A stretch of 64,000 nucleotides of DNA from an uncultured Roseobacter sp. (GTDB lineage: Bacteria; Pseudomonadota; Alphaproteobacteria; Rhodobacterales; Rhodobacteraceae), in assembly GCA_947488305.1 (NCBI GenBank), contig CANKZM010000001.1:124001-188000 (forward strand), in the 5' to 3' direction. The translations under genes were made by a program, and so were the position numbers. Each line of letters opens with the position of its first letter. Position 1 is the stretch's first letter. Positions 1 through 8,568 of this stretch are shown here, in pieces. A model generated the notes under the pieces. The model did not search any database. It had not been told where the DNA came from and was given only the letters and a program-made list of their open reading frames with translations.

Positions 1-658
1 TCTGGCCCTCTTCCATAAAGACCATCGTGTCAGCTACTTTGCGGGCGAACCCCATCTCGTGGGTGACCACGACCATCGTCATGCCGGTGTCTGCAAGCCC
101 CACCATCACGTCAAGCACCTCATTGATCATCTCGGGATCGAGGGCCGAGGTTGGCTCGTCAAACAACATGATTCGGGTTTCCATGCAAAGCGATCGGGCG
201 ATGGCGACCCGCTGCTGTTGGCCCCCGGACAATTGCGCGGGGTATTTTTCTGCCTGTTCGGGGATGTGCACGCGTTCGAGGTATTTGCGCGCGGTCTTTT
301 CGGCCTCAGATTGGCTGATCTTGCGAACTTTCATTGGCCCGATGGTCAGGTTTTCCAGCACGGTCAGGTGTGGAAACAGGTTGAACTGCTGAAATACCAT
401 CCCCACTTCCTGTCGCAGATCCCGGATCTGTTTGGAGTTCTGGTGCACTTCGATACCGTCGATGATCAGCGTACCGGAATTGTGCCACTCCAGCCCGTTA
501 AAGCAGCGGATCAGCGTCGATTTGCCGGACCCGGACGGTCCGCAAATCACCATTTTCTCGCCCTGCTGCACCTCCAGGTTCACATCTTTCAATGCGTGAA
601 AAGACCCGTAGAACTTGTCTAGATTCGTGACGCGGATCATGGGGTCTGACGTGGTCAC
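1..658 (-). CDS. Polar amino-acid ABC transporter ATPase (GlnQ type), 3' end cut by window edge
   Basis: ATP-binding subunit that would energise uptake of a polar amino acid at the inner membrane. Reading the minus strand shows Walker [11 protein letters not shown]-loop QQFNLFPH, signature [14 protein letters not shown], Walker [16 protein letters not shown] and the switch histidine in [10 protein letters not shown], in canonical GlnQ/HisP order. The chosen start is the GTG at 658, because GAGAGG sits six bases before it; an ATG at 640 is the alternative. The last part of the protein lies beyond base 1. The permease and binding-protein genes must be outside the window, so the substrate is unknown. 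The gene is divergent from the AhpD-like gene at 894. Confidence 0.93.
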   Translation of the reverse strand, partial: MTTSDPMIRVTNLDKFYGSFHALKDVNLEVQQGEKMVICGPSGSGKSTLIRCFNGLEWHNSGTLIIDGIEVHQNSKQIRDLRQEVGMVFQQFNLFPHLTVLENLTIGPMKVRKISQSEAEKTARKYLERVHIPEQAEKYPAQLSGGQQQRVAIARSLCMETRIMLFDEPTSALDPEMINEVLDVMVGLADTGMTMVVVTHEMGFARKVADTMVFMEEGQ

Positions 659-785
659 GGCGGGCCTCTCATCGAATTGCGTGAAACGGGGCAAAGCCCT
701 GCGTTTGCTCTTCGAAGCGACCTCGGGACCGCCACCATTGCATCGGTGGTACGATCAGACAGCTTCTCGGTGCACGGCATCAAAG

Positions 786-820
786 TTGCATATTAATTAA
801 CATGGTTGCTTAATGTGCAA
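786..820. promoter_or_regulatory. Large imperfect inverted repeat, candidate operator
   Basis: Left arm TTGCATATTAA (786-796) and right arm TTAATGTGCAA (810-820) match at 10 of 11 positions when paired, with a 13-base spacer. It lies in the divergent gap between the GlnQ-type gene and the AhpD/XRE-cupin/MATE unit. Similar TTGCAYAT sequences followed by AACA occur upstream of the MttB-like gene (13524) and of the peptide-binding protein (21949). An operator for an XRE-cupin regulator is the natural guess, but this is inference. Confidence 0.4.
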
Positions 821-893
821 TACTCGTCAATATAAAATTAACCATGCGGGATTTGGCTCGCGTAGTTCTGCCGCCAGCATGAAAGGGTTCAAG

Positions 894-1472
894 ATGTCTG
901 CATGGATCAAAATGATCTCTGATGAGGACGCTGACGCGCCGTTGCAGGCCGCTTTGGATCTGGCAAGAACGCCACATGGGACTGTCGACAATGTGATGCG
1001 GGTGCACTCGCTGCGACCCAGCACGATGAATGGCCATGTAATCCTTTATCGCGCCTGTCTGCACGATCAGACCAACACGGTGCCAATGTGGTTTCAGGAA
1101 GTCATCAGTTCCTATGTGTCCGTCCTGAATGAATGTCCCTACTCATACGCCAACCATTGGAGCAACGCGCGGCATCTGATCGGTGATGAGCGACGCGCCG
1201 ATGACGTCGAGGCAGCACTGCAAGACCGTGCGCCGGAAAAAGCATTTGAAGGTAAGCAGTTGGAGGCACTACGCTACGCTGAAAAGCTGACCTGCGCGCC
1301 CGGAAAAATGGCAGAAACTGACATTACGCCGATGCGCGGTGCCGGCTGGGATGACGGCGAAATCCTCGAGATCAACCAGATCATCTGTTACTTCAACTAT
1401 GCCAACCGCCTGCTGAACGGGCTTGGGGTGACAACTGCGGGCGATGTTGTCGGGTATTACAAGAAAGACTGA
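894..1472 (+). CDS. AhpD-like / carboxymuconolactone decarboxylase-family protein with CPYS motif
   Basis: A 192-residue all-helical protein of the alkylhydroperoxidase D-like fold. The family site normally reads E-x-x-CxxC-x-x-x-H. Here it reads NECPYSYANH, so the resolving cysteine is replaced by serine and a classical disulfide cycle is not possible. The start at 894 (MSAWIKM) follows AAAGGG at a good distance; an in-frame ATG at 813 has no ribosome site. The XRE-cupin gene begins six bases after its stop, so the two are co-transcribed with the MATE pump. Family placement is fairly sure; function (peroxidase-like, decarboxylase or other) is not. Confidence 0.8.
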   Translation: MSAWIKMISDEDADAPLQAALDLARTPHGTVDNVMRVHSLRPSTMNGHVILYRACLHDQTNTVPMWFQEVISSYVSVLNECPYSYANHWSNARHLIGDERRADDVEAALQDRAPEKAFEGKQLEALRYAEKLTCAPGKMAETDITPMRGAGWDDGEILEINQIICYFNYANRLLNGLGVTTAGDVVGYYKKD

Positions 1473-1478
1473 CAGATC

Positions 1479-2066
1479 ATGCTGAACGACGCTCCGGGAA
1501 AGAGAATCGACGAGGCGATCGGAGCATCACTAAAGGAATTGCGGCAGCAGCGTTCCCACTCTGCCCGATGGTTGGCGGATCAGTCGGGGATATCGGCAGC
1601 CATGGTCAGTCGCATCGAAAATGGGTTGGTCTCTCCATCCATCGGGACTCTGGCCGCCCTTGCTGAGGCCTTGGAAGTGCCCATCGCTTCCTTGTTCCGC
1701 ACAGCCCGCACCGAACACACGGATTTCACATTGGTGCGCAACGGTGAAGGTCTCCGCTCAACGCGGATCGCAGATGAGCACAAACACGAATACGTCAACC
1801 TCGCGACCCACTCGCGCAGGGACCTCCATTTTATCGCTCGAAAGGTGACTTTGCTTCGGGATGACGGAAAACCGCCGACCTATGTGGGACATGGCGTTGT
1901 TTTCATTCAGGTCATCGAAGGCGAGGCCGTCTATCTTTATGGGCGCACGCGCCACACCCTGCGGACCGGCGACTCGATCAGCGTGGATGCGGAATTGAAT
2001 CACGGATTTGCCGAGGTACTGAGTCCAAAGTTCGAATTTCTGTCGGTTCAGGCAGAAAGGCTCTAG
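1479..2066 (+). CDS. XRE-family regulator with C-terminal cupin
   Basis: A 195-residue DNA-binding regulator. Residues about 15-70 form an HTH_3 domain with recognition region SGISAAMVSRIENGLVSPS. Residues about 115-190 form a cupin sensor (HGVVFIQVIEGEAVYLY, then HTLRTGDSISVDAELNHGF). Regulators of this type (SutR/PuuR-like architecture) usually bind a small pathway metabolite. It lies six bases after the AhpD-like gene and six bases before the MATE gene. A paralogue with near-identical recognition helix sequence lies at 15121-15726, so the two may read related operators. Confidence 0.9.
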   Translation: MLNDAPGKRIDEAIGASLKELRQQRSHSARWLADQSGISAAMVSRIENGLVSPSIGTLAALAEALEVPIASLFRTARTEHTDFTLVRNGEGLRSTRIADEHKHEYVNLATHSRRDLHFIARKVTLLRDDGKPPTYVGHGVVFIQVIEGEAVYLYGRTRHTLRTGDSISVDAELNHGFAEVLSPKFEFLSVQAERL

Positions 2067-2072
2067 CACTAC

Positions 2073-3452
2073 ATGGCAGCCCCCATCGACCTCGACCTTA
2101 CACAGGGATCAATTGCGACCCATTTCCGGGTGCTTGCCGTGCCCGCCGCTTTGGGCATGTTGTTCAACACGCTTTATAACGTCGTCGACATGTTCTTTGC
2201 CGGCATGCTGTCAACCAGTGCGCAGGCGGGGTTGGCGCTGGGGTATCAGGCGTTCTACATCGCTTTGTCGGTTGGTGTCGGGTTGGGCGCGGCCATGGGG
2301 GCGCTGGTCGGCAATGCTTTGGGTGCGGGTAACAGAAAAGGCGCCCGAAGGCTCGCTGCGCAGGGGATGAGCTTTGGTCTGGTTGCGGCGGGGCTGCTTG
2401 CCATCGCGGGGTTCTGGTATGGCCCTTTTGCGATCAAACTGGTGAGCGAACCCGGCCCATACCGGGAGGCCGGTATCAGGTACTTTCAGGTCCTTTCCTT
2501 TGCCTTACCCGCATTTCTGATGGCTTTTGCATGTAACGGCATCTTGCAGGCGCACGGGGACAGCAAATCGTTCCAGCGCGCGTTGCTGGTCGCTTTTCTC
2601 GCCAACATCGGCCTGAACCCTTTGATGATCTTTGGCATTCCAGGGTTGGTGCCCGGCATGGGCTTTGATGGTCTGGCAGCTTCTACCGTGCTCAGCCAGT
2701 CCGGTGTGATGACATATATGATCGTCCAGGTTCTGCGCCGACGCAACATGGCGCGCATCAGGGCTGCGCATTTCCTGCCGCGGATCGGTCCGTTCGGAAC
2801 CATAGGGCTGCAAACCATGCCTACCGCTGTGGCGATGCTTGTGATGTTTCTATCGGGCTTTGTCATGCAATACGCGTTGAAAGGATTTGGAGAGCATGCG
2901 GTGGCGGCTTACGGCGTCGCCATCAGGCTCGAGCAGATCCTCTTGCTGCCCATTCTCGGGGTGACCGGGGCCCTGCTGCCCATTGCGGCGCAGAATTTTG
3001 GCGCAAAAAAATATGAGCGTGTGCGAGGCTCAACGCATTTCTGCTGGAAGGTGGGGCTGGTCATGGCCGCTATCTCCTGCCCGGTTTTGTGGATATTCGC
3101 ACCCCATTTCCTCAGCCTGTTTTCCGATGATCCAGAGGTGATCCGTGTGGGCGTTGCCTATCTACGCGTGGATAGTCTGCTATTGCCTGCCTATATGATG
3201 CTGTTTTCGATCAACTCCCTGTTGCAGGCGCTGAAACGGCCCATTTGGACGGTATGGATCAGCCTTTACCGGCAGGGATTTGGCATCGCGTTCTTTGTTT
3301 GGGTCTTCGTCGGGCTATGGGGCTTTGATGAATACGGGGTTTGGTATGGTGTCGCCTGTGCCGTCCTCAGCGGGTTGGGCGTTGGGCTGTGGATTGCGAC
3401 GGTGATTGCCCGCACTGAGATTGGCGGGTTGTGGCGGCCGGTTACGGCTTAG
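2073..3452 (+). CDS. MATE-family multidrug/metabolite efflux transporter
   Basis: A 459-residue inner-membrane protein with about 12 hydrophobic segments in two similar halves, typical of MATE antiporters. The N-terminal LGMLFNTLYNVVDMFFAGML matches the conserved first-helix region of the family (P..l..l...vD...vG). It is co-transcribed with the XRE-cupin and AhpD-like genes, six bases downstream of the regulator, so export of a compound sensed by that regulator is a reasonable inference. It ends by overlapping the convergent amidase gene by four bases; no terminator hairpin separates them. Confidence 0.92.
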   Translation: MAAPIDLDLTQGSIATHFRVLAVPAALGMLFNTLYNVVDMFFAGMLSTSAQAGLALGYQAFYIALSVGVGLGAAMGALVGNALGAGNRKGARRLAAQGMSFGLVAAGLLAIAGFWYGPFAIKLVSEPGPYREAGIRYFQVLSFALPAFLMAFACNGILQAHGDSKSFQRALLVAFLANIGLNPLMIFGIPGLVPGMGFDGLAASTVLSQSGVMTYMIVQVLRRRNMARIRAAHFLPRIGPFGTIGLQTMPTAVAMLVMFLSGFVMQYALKGFGEHAVAAYGVAIRLEQILLLPILGVTGALLPIAAQNFGAKKYERVRGSTHFCWKVGLVMAAISCPVLWIFAPHFLSLFSDDPEVIRVGVAYLRVDSLLLPAYMMLFSINSLLQALKRPIWTVWISLYRQGFGIAFFVWVFVGLWGFDEYGVWYGVACAVLSGLGVGLWIATVIARTEIGGLWRPVTA

Positions 3453-4753
3453 GCCGTAGTTTGGAACGGATGCGCCTCGAATGCCTGCTCGACCCATTTG
3501 GCGGTGGTCAGAAGATGAGCGTCATCCCCGCGTCTGGCGATTAGCTGGATGCCCAAGGGCAAGCCATCTCTGGTCTTTCCATAGGGCAGCGCCACGGCAG
3601 GAAGCTGTAGCAGGTTCCACATCCGCGAATAGAGCGGATCACCTGTGGCATTCAATCCTTGCGGTGCGCCCCCGGGGGCCGAGGGTACCAACAGGGCGTC
3701 CACATCCCCCATCAGCGCATCCAGCAGCACATTTGCACGGTCGCGGGTCTGCAGGGCCAGCTCGTAGCTGCGGGCATCTACCTGCTGGCCCGCCCGGATC
3801 AGGTCCGCGAATTGAGAGCTGATCTGTTCTGGATACAGATCGAACTCTGCCATCCGGCTCTGCGCGGCTTCATATTCCATCACGGTGATCTGGGCGTCGG
3901 TCAAAGCTGCGAACACCTCAGGGTGGGCAATCTCTCCGGTTTCAGCGCCCTGTGCCGCCAACGCAGTCATGGCTTTGGAACAGACATCCCGCATCTCAAG
4001 ACCGCCATCCTGCCAATGCGGTCCGCGCATCAGGCTGATCCGGGGCGGGGTGTCTTCAAACGCAGGGGCGGGGGGCAGGCTCTGGCCGCTCAAGGCTTCT
4101 GTGGCGAGCATCAGATCCATGACGCTGCGCGCCAGAACTCCCAATGTGTCCAGCGAAGGTGAGAGGCACATCACGCCCTCCAAAGGAAACCCGCCGGTCG
4201 TTGGACGAAACGCCGCCAGACCGCAAAAGGCGGCGGGCCGGATCAACGACGCGGCAGTTTGCGAACCCAGACCAAGCGGCGCCATGTGGTCAGCCACAGC
4301 GGCCGCAGAGCCAGAGGAAGATCCCCCGGGGGTGTGCGTCAGCGCGTGTGGATTGGCAGTCTTGCCCGGATGGAAGTAAGCAAACTCAGTGGTCACGGTT
4401 TTGCCAATCGGGATCGCACCTGCGGCGATCAACGCGTCCACGCAGGCTGCGTTTTTTTCAGGGTGCCGGGTGTCATAGGGCGCGAACCCCCAGCCGGTTG
4501 GCATGTCGTTGGTGTCAATGATGTCCTTGATCACAAAGGGCACGCCGTGAAGTGGGCCTTTTGGTGCGATGCTGTCGGCATGCTCGGCAAGTGCCAAGGC
4601 AGCATCTTTATCGAGATAATGAAACGCACCCACCTGCGTTTCCCGCGTGGCGATCCGGTCCAGATGCGAGGCCATAACTTCGCTGGGTTTTGTGAGGCCC
4701 TCACGGATGAGCTCTGCGATCTTGGTCGCGCTGAGTTTATTCAACGCGGTCAT
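3449..4753 (-). CDS. Amidase-signature-family amidohydrolase
   Basis: A 434-residue cytoplasmic enzyme hydrolysing a carboxamide or related C-N bond. The Ser-cisSer-Lys triad is visible: Lys75 in PFVIKDIID, Ser145 in the TPGGSSSGSAAAVA loop, and nucleophile Ser169 in LGSQTAASLIRPAAFCG. The last motif departs from the usual GSQTGGSIRxPAA: two alanines replace two glycines. The final gene of the 11079-3449 operon, it overlaps DUF1116 by ATGA. It could be an allophanate-, glutamyl- or aryl-amide hydrolase; the substrate cannot be assigned. Confidence 0.92.
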   Translation of the reverse strand: MTALNKLSATKIAELIREGLTKPSEVMASHLDRIATRETQVGAFHYLDKDAALALAEHADSIAPKGPLHGVPFVIKDIIDTNDMPTGWGFAPYDTRHPEKNAACVDALIAAGAIPIGKTVTTEFAYFHPGKTANPHALTHTPGGSSSGSAAAVADHMAPLGLGSQTAASLIRPAAFCGLAAFRPTTGGFPLEGVMCLSPSLDTLGVLARSVMDLMLATEALSGQSLPPAPAFEDTPPRISLMRGPHWQDGGLEMRDVCSKAMTALAAQGAETGEIAHPEVFAALTDAQITVMEYEAAQSRMAEFDLYPEQISSQFADLIRAGQQVDARSYELALQTRDRANVLLDALMGDVDALLVPSAPGGAPQGLNATGDPLYSRMWNLLQLPAVALPYGKTRDGLPLGIQLIARRGDDAHLLTTAKWVEQAFEAHPFQTTA

Positions 4754-5943
4754 GCGGATAACGCGGCAAGCGCATCGGCAAAGGGGGTGACAGGCATATC
4801 ATAAATCCCGCCGCCCAGCCGCCCGGCAAGGCCTTCACGGTCAAGGATGCCCAAGCCGATGACTGGTCCTGCGCCCTGTGTCACGGCGCCGCGTGCCGTA
4901 CTGCCCAGACGAACATCCAGAGCACGGAAGTAGGGGTGCGCACCAACCGATAATCCGGATGTGCGTGCCTTGGCGTCGTCGGGCAGAAACGCCCCCAACC
5001 CGGCCTTTTGTTCGGGGCTCAGTTCAATCGCCATCGCGCCAAGTCCAAAGGCTTCGACAACAGCGCTGTCGCCGATTGCGCCCAAGGCACGACCCAGAGG
5101 CAGATCTACATCGAACCTTCCCTTTGGTGGCGTGGCGGGAGTGGTGAACCACTGGCCCGGCAGGCCCGCGACCTGAATGCCGACTTCACGGCCGTTGCCA
5201 CCGGCAGCGGTGACAAAGCTCGACCCTTCAATGCCTTCTGCCAGTTTCATCATGCATTTGGTGGCCGCCATCCAAAGGTTCAGAAACAGCGAGGGCGAGG
5301 TGGCCATGAATTCGAGCACATCCTCATCCGTGATCCCGCCCGGTGTGCGGTCCTTTAACTCGTGGATCAGCGCCTGTGCTGCAACGGGTGTGCGCCCGTG
5401 GCAATCGTCCCCGCCCATCAGGCCGACAACGGCCAGTGGCACCAGCGCAATGCCTTCGGCCAACCCAGCTTGCAGCACGTCCAGAAACCGTGTGTTGAGC
5501 CAGCGGATATGCTCCAGGACCGCTTCGGACCGCAGGCCCAGGCGCATCGCGGGGCGAGAGCCGCCATTGATCGGCGCGAAAACGCGCTGCGTCCCGCGCC
5601 AGGCATCATACACGCTGTGCAGCGGCATTGAGGCGGAAACAACGGCGGCCAGCGGCGTGACAATGTCATGATCTTGCGCCGGTTGCAGCAGGATCTCTTC
5701 GGACAGGATCATCGCCTCAGCCTGATCAAATTCTTTCGCCAGCCCTTCAAATACCGCGGCCACGCAGGCGGAATTGAGTATCGGTTCAGTGATCCTGTCG
5801 GTGGCATCAAAGGCTGGACCTGCATGCAAAAGCACGTTCTCAGGAAGGTTCACCGCATCTGCAGCGGTGTTGAAACGGTTCCATACTGGTTGAGTGACCA
5901 TTGCCTTATCGAAGGCCAGTTGGTCTGCGGGGTGCAGTGTCAT
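4750..5943 (-). CDS. DUF1116 protein (YlbE/AllG-like)
   Basis: A 397-residue protein with the conserved DUF1116 blocks, for example NGGSRPAMRLGLR, VVGLMGGDDCHGRT and TAAGGNGREVGIQV. The Escherichia coli relative YlbE belongs to the fdrA-ylbE-ylbF group linked to oxamate carbamoyl transfer in allantoin breakdown; I recall that assignment and apply it only by family. No fdrA-like partner is present here. The start at 5943 is preferred over 5967 because GGAGG lies four bases before it and it forms an ATGA overlap with the preceding stop. Its position next to an amidase suggests carbamoyl or amide chemistry in this pathway. Confidence 0.82.
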   Translation of the reverse strand: MTLHPADQLAFDKAMVTQPVWNRFNTAADAVNLPENVLLHAGPAFDATDRITEPILNSACVAAVFEGLAKEFDQAEAMILSEEILLQPAQDHDIVTPLAAVVSASMPLHSVYDAWRGTQRVFAPINGGSRPAMRLGLRSEAVLEHIRWLNTRFLDVLQAGLAEGIALVPLAVVGLMGGDDCHGRTPVAAQALIHELKDRTPGGITDEDVLEFMATSPSLFLNLWMAATKCMMKLAEGIEGSSFVTAAGGNGREVGIQVAGLPGQWFTTPATPPKGRFDVDLPLGRALGAIGDSAVVEAFGLGAMAIELSPEQKAGLGAFLPDDAKARTSGLSVGAHPYFRALDVRLGSTARGAVTQGAGPVIGLGILDREGLAGRLGGGIYDMPVTPFADALAALSA

Positions 5944-6566
5944 GACGCCTCCGGTGGGATGACCCATGTTTCACAGAAGTACAGAAATGCCGTTGTCGTC
6001 TCGTATCCAGCCTGAACGCGCTGGCCAATCTTCCCCGGCAAGCTTTGACCGTTGACGATGATCTGTGCCGAATGTGCGGGCACCAACAGCGTGAACATTG
6101 TGTGCTCGCCGGTGCCAACCTGATCCGGGGTCAGCTCCAGCGCGCGGGGTGGTTCGAGGTCCTCCCAGACCAGTTCCACAGTCAGGCTCGGCGCACTGAT
6201 GGTTTCGCAATACCGATGGCCCATCGGATCGCCGGAACTCCGCACGACCTGAGCGGTGATTTCCGGCAAAGTGGCAAATGCCGGGGCATTTGCAAATGCT
6301 GCCAGTTTGCCGATGAAGTTCTCTTTGAGATAGGCCGTCAGCGCAGCATTGTCGCTCAGGATCACATTGGGAGCATGCGGGGTTCCTTCTACAGCATCAG
6401 GCATGCCATAGAGCAGCAACACTTGTCCCTGACCTACGGGCGACCACGCGACACGAAAAAACAGTGCCATGGCTGAGAAGTTTCCATGCGCGTCCTTCAG
6501 CAGGATGCCCGGGTTTTCACCGGTCCAATCGACTACACCCGGTGTAACCGGTTCGTTCAATGGCAT
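5940..6566 (-). CDS. Protein of unknown family, paralogue 2 of a tandem pair
   Basis: A 208-residue soluble protein with no signal peptide or membrane segment, and I recognise no family. It is clearly related to the next gene upstream (6566-7201): both share WxGENPGIxLK near the N-terminus, LFFRVAxSPxGxG, a GxPD...PNxIxxDN block, YxET at mid-length, a NGxxLPG block and a C-terminal TxAFLxFxETWVxP. It overlaps its neighbours on both sides, so it is translationally coupled to the Rieske oxygenase operon. A heteromeric partner or accessory role is possible. No catalytic Cys/His/Asp cluster stands out. Confidence 0.85.
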   Translation of the reverse strand: MPLNEPVTPGVVDWTGENPGILLKDAHGNFSAMALFFRVAWSPVGQGQVLLLYGMPDAVEGTPHAPNVILSDNAALTAYLKENFIGKLAAFANAPAFATLPEITAQVVRSSGDPMGHRYCETISAPSLTVELVWEDLEPPRALELTPDQVGTGEHTMFTLLVPAHSAQIIVNGQSLPGKIGQRVQAGYETTTAFLYFCETWVIPPEAS

Positions 6567-7201
6567 CAGGCGGCTCCTCTTTTGGATGGGGACACCCAGG
6601 TCTCTGAGAATGCCAGAAAGGCCGTCGACATCGTACGCCCAAAGAACTGCCGGTCTGCGACCTGACCAGGCAAAGCTGTGCCGTTTATCTTGATCTCTGC
6701 TGTTTTGGCCTCAAGGAAGACGGAATACATCTCGTGCTCCTTGGTGGCGGAGTTCTCGGCAGTGACCTCAACAGGAAGAGGCGGGCCCATGTCCTGCCAG
6801 ATCATCTCCACCGTCACGCCCGACCCGCGCAGCGTTTCTGAATAGCGGGCCTTGAGGTCGCCTGGGCGCTTTTCAACGGCATCGCAATCGAGCCACGTCA
6901 TGGCGTTCAGACCTGCTTTGCCAATAAAGGTTGGCATCTTGGTGACCCAGCCGTCTATGATCCAGCGCATCATGCGCTGGTTGTCGGTCATGATCAGATT
7001 AGGCATATGCGGCCAGCCGCGAGCGTCGTCCGGTGCGCCAAGTACAATCGCAGCATGGCCCCGCCCGTAGGGCGACAGGGCCACGCGAAAGAACAGAGCC
7101 AGTGTGTCATATGTTGCGCTGCCCGGATCAGTCTTGAGGTAGATGCCGGGATTCTCACCCGCCCATTCGACCCGGCCCGGATTGTGAGAAATGCGTTTCA
7201 T
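6566..7201 (-). CDS. Protein of unknown family, paralogue 1 of a tandem pair
   Basis: A 211-residue protein beginning MKRISHNPGRVEWAGENPG, homologous over its full length to the 5940-6566 product. The start overlaps the Rieske gene stop as ATGA and the stop overlaps the sibling start as TGATG, so three genes are read as one coupled block. It is rich in aromatic residues and conserved Trp (WAGENPG, MIWQDMGPP, ETWV), which fits a ligand-binding beta fold, but that is inference. The sequence alone does not show whether the two copies are subunits of one complex or paralogues with different ligands. Confidence 0.85.
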   Translation of the reverse strand: MKRISHNPGRVEWAGENPGIYLKTDPGSATYDTLALFFRVALSPYGRGHAAIVLGAPDDARGWPHMPNLIMTDNQRMMRWIIDGWVTKMPTFIGKAGLNAMTWLDCDAVEKRPGDLKARYSETLRGSGVTVEMIWQDMGPPLPVEVTAENSATKEHEMYSVFLEAKTAEIKINGTALPGQVADRQFFGRTMSTAFLAFSETWVSPSKRGAA

Positions 7202-8556
7202 GTCCAGTTTGCCTCATATGTTTTGAGTGCATCGATGATAAAGCCCTTGCGCGCTTCGATGGGCTGCGCATCTCCCTTTTTGAAAATCTCAGCCACGGCA
7301 AAGGAGATCTCCTTGAGCACCGCACCGTCATCGCGGCCTTCCTGAAGGGGGATCCGCATGATCGAGTCGCCTGCATAGGTGGGCAGAATGCCTTTCCAAT
7401 TATCAGTCGGATGTTTGACCGGATTGCCCGCCGCGAGCGAACGGATTTCCTTGCGCAGCATGCGGCGCACTTTGGCTACCCCGCGGTCGGTAAAGCTGAG
7501 GTTTTCGCGGCTGTGGATGTTGCACGGCCCTTGGCTGACCCATGCGTCATAGTCGCCCGGATCACGCTGGCGCATCTCATAGGGGCGGTCGGGGTCCTGC
7601 CCGTAAAAGTCCGTCGATCCGTAGCCGACTTTTGATTTGTCGGTCAGCCCCTTGGGATCGTCGCCTTCACGGAAGTGCCGCCATGTCACGACCTGGGTAT
7701 GCGTGTCATCAATCGGAACGACCCAGCGGCTCAACCCGCAGCGCCCGAAATAGCGCGACCTGTCCGGCACAGGAAAATGCGCTCCGTTCTGGGTGAAAGA
7801 GGGCATCATGTGATCATGCACCCTGATCCAGACAAATTCATCCACCCGGCGCACATTGGTGTAGAACTCTCCGAACTCCGCCTCGTGAAATTCGATCATT
7901 GGCATTTCGGCAAAAGCATCGATGAACTGCGAACGCACCGCCAGAGTATGCAGATAGACCACATGGAACGGGTCCCACGCGTTCTCCATCACCTGCAACC
8001 AGTTACAGGGTGATTTGATCAGGGAGGGCAACATCTCATCGCCCTCTTCGTCGAAAGTGTCCATCACCGGGAAGGGCGGCTGTTCAGCGCGTGGACCCAT
8101 ATAGGTGAACGCCAGACCATTGTATTCGATCACCGGGTAGGCGCCCAGACAGGCCTTTTTCTTCACTTGTGAGGCGGGGGGCTCACACGGGGTTTCCAGC
8201 ACCGTGCCATCCAGCCCGTATTTCCACCCGTGATAGGAACAGCGAATGCCTCCCGGTTCGATAATGCCAAATTCAAGGCTCATGTTGCGATGCGCGCAGT
8301 GCAAATGGGTCAGCCCCAGCTTGCCTTCGCCGGGTTCGCGGAACAGCACCAGATCTTCGCCCAGGATGCGAATACGGTAAGGCAGGTCGCTGACCTGATC
8401 GGTCATCGCCACAGGCAGCCAGAACCGGCGCTGAAATTCGCCGCAGGGGGTGCCGGGGCCGACCTCGGTCAGCTCCGGGTCCGGAGACTGGCTCCAGACC
8501 GATTGGCGATCATGACCGCGAAAGTCGCCGTCTGGGGCTTTGAATGTTTCGCTCAT
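7198..8556 (-). CDS. Rieske non-heme iron oxygenase, phthalate-dioxygenase type
   Basis: A 452-residue oxygenase component. The N-terminal TPCGEFQRRFWLPVAM is typical of the phthalate 4,5-dioxygenase/phenoxybenzoate group. The Rieske [2Fe-2S] ligands are Cys87-x-His89 and Cys106-x-x-His109 (CAHRNMS ... CSYHGWK). The mononuclear iron site is in ENAWDPFHVVYLH, with His198 and His203 and the bridging Asp195. Enzymes of this group hydroxylate rings or demethylate/dealkylate amines and ethers. No reductase or ferredoxin gene is nearby, so electrons must come from a protein encoded elsewhere. Start ATG with GGAG upstream, 12 bases after the aldehyde dehydrogenase stop. Confidence 0.93.
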   Translation of the reverse strand: MSETFKAPDGDFRGHDRQSVWSQSPDPELTEVGPGTPCGEFQRRFWLPVAMTDQVSDLPYRIRILGEDLVLFREPGEGKLGLTHLHCAHRNMSLEFGIIEPGGIRCSYHGWKYGLDGTVLETPCEPPASQVKKKACLGAYPVIEYNGLAFTYMGPRAEQPPFPVMDTFDEEGDEMLPSLIKSPCNWLQVMENAWDPFHVVYLHTLAVRSQFIDAFAEMPMIEFHEAEFGEFYTNVRRVDEFVWIRVHDHMMPSFTQNGAHFPVPDRSRYFGRCGLSRWVVPIDDTHTQVVTWRHFREGDDPKGLTDKSKVGYGSTDFYGQDPDRPYEMRQRDPGDYDAWVSQGPCNIHSRENLSFTDRGVAKVRRMLRKEIRSLAAGNPVKHPTDNWKGILPTYAGDSIMRIPLQEGRDDGAVLKEISFAVAEIFKKGDAQPIEARKGFIIDALKTYEANWT

Positions 8557-8568
8557 GGCGTGCTCCGT

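Noticed and set aside
59-622. 187-residue + strand open frame
   Set aside because: Antisense to the GlnQ-type ATPase, which has all its motifs on the other strand.
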